Part shown: piece by piece, positions 6,064 through 7,948 of the stretch | Layout: each line of letters opens with the position of its first letter | Numbering within the stretch: position 1 is the first letter of the stretch | Origin: Solimonas sp966252075 | GTDB taxonomy: Bacteria > Pseudomonadota > Gammaproteobacteria > Nevskiales > Nevskiaceae | Direction of reading: 5' to 3' | DNA length: 7,948 bases | Assembly (NCBI GenBank): GCA_966252075.1 | Contig: CBINNP010000170.1 | Coordinates: 1-7,948 of the forward strand | Notes under the pieces: generated by a model | What the model was told of the DNA's origin: nothing | What the model saw: only the letters and a program-made list of their open reading frames with translations | Database searches by the model: none | Position numbers and translations under genes: made by a program

Positions 6064-6137
6064 TCAGCTGAGGGCAGAAACGCTGAATTTCAGCGCTGCT
6101 GATTTATCAGCAGAATGTGCAGAGCCCTGCTCGCTGA
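6064..6137. promoter_or_regulatory. Cluster of GCTGA/TCAGC half-sites: candidate enhancer sites
   Basis: Seven GCTGA or TCAGC pentamers fall in 74 bp. They form the palindrome TCAGCTGA (6064-6071), the inverted repeat CGCTGAA-T-TTCAGCG (6081-6095), the adjoining inverted repeat CTGCTGAT-TT-ATCAGCAG (6096-6113), and one lone GCTGA (6133-6137). The cluster lies about 83-156 bp upstream of the start expected from the sigma-54 promoter at 6194-6208, the usual distance for enhancer-binding-protein sites. The sites are seen directly; the role and the protein are inferred. As RNA the two inverted repeats would be adjacent hairpins, so a structured transcript is an alternative. Confidence 0.55.
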
Positions 6138-6156
6138 TCACCAGGATAGGGACGAA

Positions 6157-6179
6157 GCTGCTTGTTTTGCAGCGTTTTT
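6157..6179 (+). terminator. Possible terminator upstream of the receptor promoter
   Basis: GCTGC (6157-6161) and GCAGC (6169-6173) form a 5-bp stem with a seven-base T-rich loop, followed by G and five T (6175-6179). It would stop plus-strand read-through from upstream before the sigma-54 promoter at 6194. The stem is short, so this is a modest candidate. Confidence 0.35.
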
Positions 6180-6193
6180 ACGCCGTTTTTTGC

Positions 6194-6208
6194 TGGCACA
6201 GCGGTTGC
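6194..6208 (+). promoter_or_regulatory. Sigma-54 (RpoN) -24/-12 promoter of the TonB-dependent receptor
   Basis: TGGCAC (6194-6199), five bases, then TTGC (6205-6208) match the sigma-54 consensus TGGCAC-N5-TTGC. The invariant GG (6195-6196) and GC (6207-6208) are exactly 10 bp apart, as required. Start of transcription is expected near 6220, giving an untranslated leader of about 86 nt before ATG 6306. A cluster of inverted repeats sits at the usual enhancer distance upstream. No equally good sigma-70 promoter was found; TATATA at 6243-6248 lacks a -35 partner. Confidence 0.7.
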
Positions 6209-6242
6209 GCTATTACCCCCTGAGTTCATGAGAAATGGGTTC

Positions 6243-6265
6243 TATATAAGCGATCGGCTTATGTA
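6243..6265 (+). other. Hairpin in the 5' leader of the receptor mRNA
   Basis: Bases 6243-6251 pair with 6257-6265 as a 9-bp stem (one T-G wobble) around the loop GATCG; the core is ATAAGC/GCTTAT. If transcription starts near 6220, this lies at about +24 to +46 of the leader. It may stabilise the mRNA or bind a regulator; at DNA level it is also an inverted repeat that could be an operator. Confidence 0.45.
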
Positions 6266-6292
6266 ACGCCAAAGTTCAAGTTTTCCTGCCTT

Positions 6293-6300
6293 GGGGTGAT
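6293..6300 (+). promoter_or_regulatory. Ribosome-binding site of the receptor gene
   Basis: GGGGTGAT at 6293-6300 matches the anti-Shine-Dalgarno complement GGAGGTGAT closely and ends 5 nt before ATG 6306. An in-frame ATG at 6261 is followed at once by TAA, so 6306 is the first usable ATG. Bases 6275-6280 could pair with 6290-6295 and partly cover the site, but the pairing is weak. Confidence 0.7.
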
Positions 6301-6305
6301 GAAAG

Positions 6306-7948
6306 ATGAGTGGTGTGTTCGCTGGCTTACAGGGCCAGACCTGGTTGGATCGTGCGCCGGCGCTGGCCTCTGGCGGCAGCACGCTGCTGTTGGCAGCGTG
6401 GATCGGCTCGGCTGCGGCGCAGCTGGAGCAAGTCCCGCCAGCGGAGCTGCCGCCGGCCGAGGAGGCGACGGCTGCCTCGACCGACGCGCCTGTGCCGGAG
6501 GGGGAAGCGGACGCGGCAATCGCGGAGGCTGTCGAGGCTGCACCGGACGCCGTTGCCGGCGGAACCGAGGTGGCACAGGCGGCAGCCGAACCCGCTGACG
6601 GCGAAGTGGCCGAGGTGTTCGTGACCACCCGCAAGCGCGAGGAGCGCATCCAGGATGTGCCGCTGTCGGTGACGGCGATCAGCGGCGACCTCATCTCCAC
6701 GCAGACGCTGACCAAGATTCAGGAGTTCGCAGCGCGTATTCCCAACTTCAATCCGGACACCAGCAATCCGCGCACCTCGTCGCTGTCGATTCGCGGCGTC
6801 GGCGGTCTGGGCACCGGCGGCGACGGCTCGGAATCGGGCGTAGGCCAGATCGTCGACAACGTCTTCTACACCCATGTGGGCTTCGGCTGGGCGCCGCTGT
6901 ACGACATCGAGAGCCTCGAAGTGGCGCGCGGACCGCAGGGCACCCTGCTGGGCAAGAACACCACGGTCGGCGCGGTCGTCCTGCGCACCAAGGCGCCGAG
7001 CTTCTCGCCGGAGAACGGGGTGGAAATTTCGCCGCGCAACTACGGTGGCTTGCAGGCCAACGCCTACAGCACGGGCGCGCTGGTCGGCGACACGGTGGCC
7101 TACCGCCTGAGCTACTTCAGCGACAACGACGACGGCATCGTGCCGAACCCGGCGTATCCACGCCTGGAAGACAATCAGCGTGATGGTCAGCGCCTGCTCG
7201 ACAATAATCGCTGGGCGGCGCGCGGGCAGCTGCTGTTCAAGTTCGCCGACGGCGCCGCCACCAGCCGCTTGATCTATGACCACATCGACTCGACCGAGTA
7301 CAACAACTACAGCGGCGTGATCGCGCCGATCCTGACCCGGTATTCCGACGGCGCTGCGTTCCCGCTGTACGAGGACCGCATCCGGAATCTGTATGGCATC
7401 ACCGACATCGACTACGACCCGCGTACCGGCGAGGTCACCAATGCCTCGCGGCTGCCGTCGAGCACCGATGGTCTGTCGAACGAGCTGAACTGGCAGCTCG
7501 GCGATTACACGCTGACCTCGGTGACGGCCTGGCGCAAGTTCGAGCTGTATCCGCGCAACACCCAGGGCAATCACGGCATCTACAACCGCAGCAGCGGCTA
7601 TGACGTGGTCGCCGAGCAGTTCTCGCAGGAGCTGCGGCTGGCGTCGGCGCCGTCCGATACCTTCGACTGGCAGACCGGTCTGTTCTGGCTGAAGGACGAT
7701 CGCGATTCCAATTACCGCTTCATCTACGGCCGCGATGCGGCGTCGTTCAACCTCAACAAGGACCCGGCGACGGTCAATCCAGACATCCTCGACGGCGTCG
7801 AGCATGACTCCTTCGGCAAGGCGCACACGCGGAGCTACGCGGCGTTCGGACAGAGCACCTGGCACCTCACGCCGGTATTCGATCTGACCACCGGCCTGCG
7901 CCTGACCTACGAGGACGTGCGGTTCCGACCGGGCCGCGTACTGGCCCT
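6306..7948 (+). CDS. TonB-dependent outer-membrane receptor, N-terminal 547 residues (cut by window end)
   Basis: This is an outer-membrane beta-barrel transporter energised by TonB-ExbB-ExbD. A signal peptide is visible with hydrophobic core STLLLAAWIG (25-34) and likely cleavage after AAA (36-38); its N-region is long and holds only Arg16 as a basic residue. Residues 39-102 are an acidic, Ala/Pro-rich segment with about 15 Asp/Glu and no Lys/Arg. A TonB box-like EVFVTTRKREE (103-113) follows, then the plug domain with QDVPLSVTAI, IPNFNPDT, SLSIRGVGG and the hallmark EVARGPQGTLLGKNT (205-219). From about residue 240 to the window end the sequence alternates aromatic and polar strands typical of the barrel. 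By family about 200-350 residues are missing. The plug resembles receptors often labelled iron-complex type, but many of these take up sugars or aromatic compounds; the substrate is unknown. Expression probably depends on the sigma-54 promoter at 6194-6208. Confidence 0.92.
   Translation, partial: MSGVFAGLQGQTWLDRAPALASGGSTLLLAAWIGSAAAQLEQVPPAELPPAEEATAASTDAPVPEGEADAAIAEAVEAAPDAVAGGTEVAQAAAEPADGEVAEVFVTTRKREERIQDVPLSVTAISGDLISTQTLTKIQEFAARIPNFNPDTSNPRTSSLSIRGVGGLGTGGDGSESGVGQIVDNVFYTHVGFGWAPLYDIESLEVARGPQGTLLGKNTTVGAVVLRTKAPSFSPENGVEISPRNYGGLQANAYSTGALVGDTVAYRLSYFSDNDDGIVPNPAYPRLEDNQRDGQRLLDNNRWAARGQLLFKFADGAATSRLIYDHIDSTEYNNYSGVIAPILTRYSDGAAFPLYEDRIRNLYGITDIDYDPRTGEVTNASRLPSSTDGLSNELNWQLGDYTLTSVTAWRKFELYPRNTQGNHGIYNRSSGYDVVAEQFSQELRLASAPSDTFDWQTGLFWLKDDRDSNYRFIYGRDAASFNLNKDPATVNPDILDGVEHDSFGKAHTRSYAAFGQSTWHLTPVFDLTTGLRLTYEDVRFRPGRVLA

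Larger units (their letters stand above)
5777..6305. other. 529-bp intergenic region with dense inverted repeats
   Basis: This is the only long non-coding stretch of the window. I see no convincing ORF on either strand. In order it holds the terminator-like hairpins (5777-5840), an AT-rich island (about 5942-5994), two GC-rich hairpins, GGCAGC/GCTGCC (6004-6020) and GCTCCT/AGGAGC (6028-6043), a cluster of GCTGA/TCAGC repeats (6064-6137), a hairpin with a T-run (6157-6179), a sigma-54 promoter (6194-6208) and a structured leader (6220-6305). A small RNA within 5995-6180 is possible but unproven. Confidence 0.8.

Noticed and set aside
6221..6250. Sigma-70 promoter using TATATA at 6243-6248
   Set aside because: No acceptable -35 box lies 16-18 bp upstream, and the sigma-54 element is much closer to its consensus. 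A secondary promoter cannot be excluded.
6327..7865. 512-codon minus-strand open frame opposite the receptor gene
   Set aside because: No recognisable motif and antisense to a receptor with a clear signal peptide, TonB box and plug hallmark.
1..7948. CRISPR array, tRNA, IS element or toxin-antitoxin pair
   Set aside because: No regularly spaced repeats, cloverleaf, transposase or flanking terminal repeats were seen. The short palindromes differ in sequence and spacing from such elements.

Overview
The window comes from a GC-rich proteobacterial chromosome. Genes show strong G/C preference at third codon positions. The block of a YadG/YadH-type ABC exporter, a BolA-family ibaG and murA points to a gammaproteobacterium; a Xanthomonadales- or Nevskiales-like lineage is my guess and is not proven by the sequence. 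No tRNA, rRNA, CRISPR array, insertion sequence or integrase was seen.

Layout. (1) Positions 1-132 are the last 43 codons of an unidentified plus-strand gene. It converges on a class I CPD photolyase (phr, 137-1597, minus strand). Only 4 bp separate the two stop codons, and both lie inside one perfect 20-bp palindrome. (2) A 78-bp gap separates phr from a divergent plus-strand gene run. It holds a perfect TATAAT only 10 bp before the first start codon, so the first mRNA is probably leaderless or nearly so. (3) Positions 1676-5776 form a compact five-gene run: ABC ATPase (yadG-like), ABC-2 permease (yadH-like), ibaG (BolA family), murA (first committed step of peptidoglycan synthesis) and a NYN-nuclease/OST-HTH (LOTUS) protein. 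The first four genes overlap or are separated by 1 bp, which suggests translational coupling; the NYN gene follows 25 bp after murA with its own ribosome-binding site. The run joins envelope export, iron-sulfur/BolA biology, wall precursor synthesis and probable RNA metabolism. (4) Positions 5777-6305 are the only long non-coding stretch (529 bp). It begins with terminator-like hairpins, passes through an AT-rich island, and then becomes a dense regulatory region. (5) Positions 6306-7948 are the first 547 codons of a TonB-dependent outer-membrane receptor, cut by the window end.

The most notable signal is the control region of this receptor. A near-consensus sigma-54 promoter (TGGCAC-N5-TTGC, 6194-6208) predicts transcription from about 6220. 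About 83-156 bp upstream lies a cluster of seven GCTGA/TCAGC half-sites arranged as an 8-bp palindrome and two back-to-back inverted repeats. That distance is typical for enhancer-binding-protein sites. This suggests a dedicated sigma-54 activator for an outer-membrane uptake receptor. The receptor also has an unusual acidic, Ala-rich stretch of about 64 residues between its signal peptide and its TonB box.
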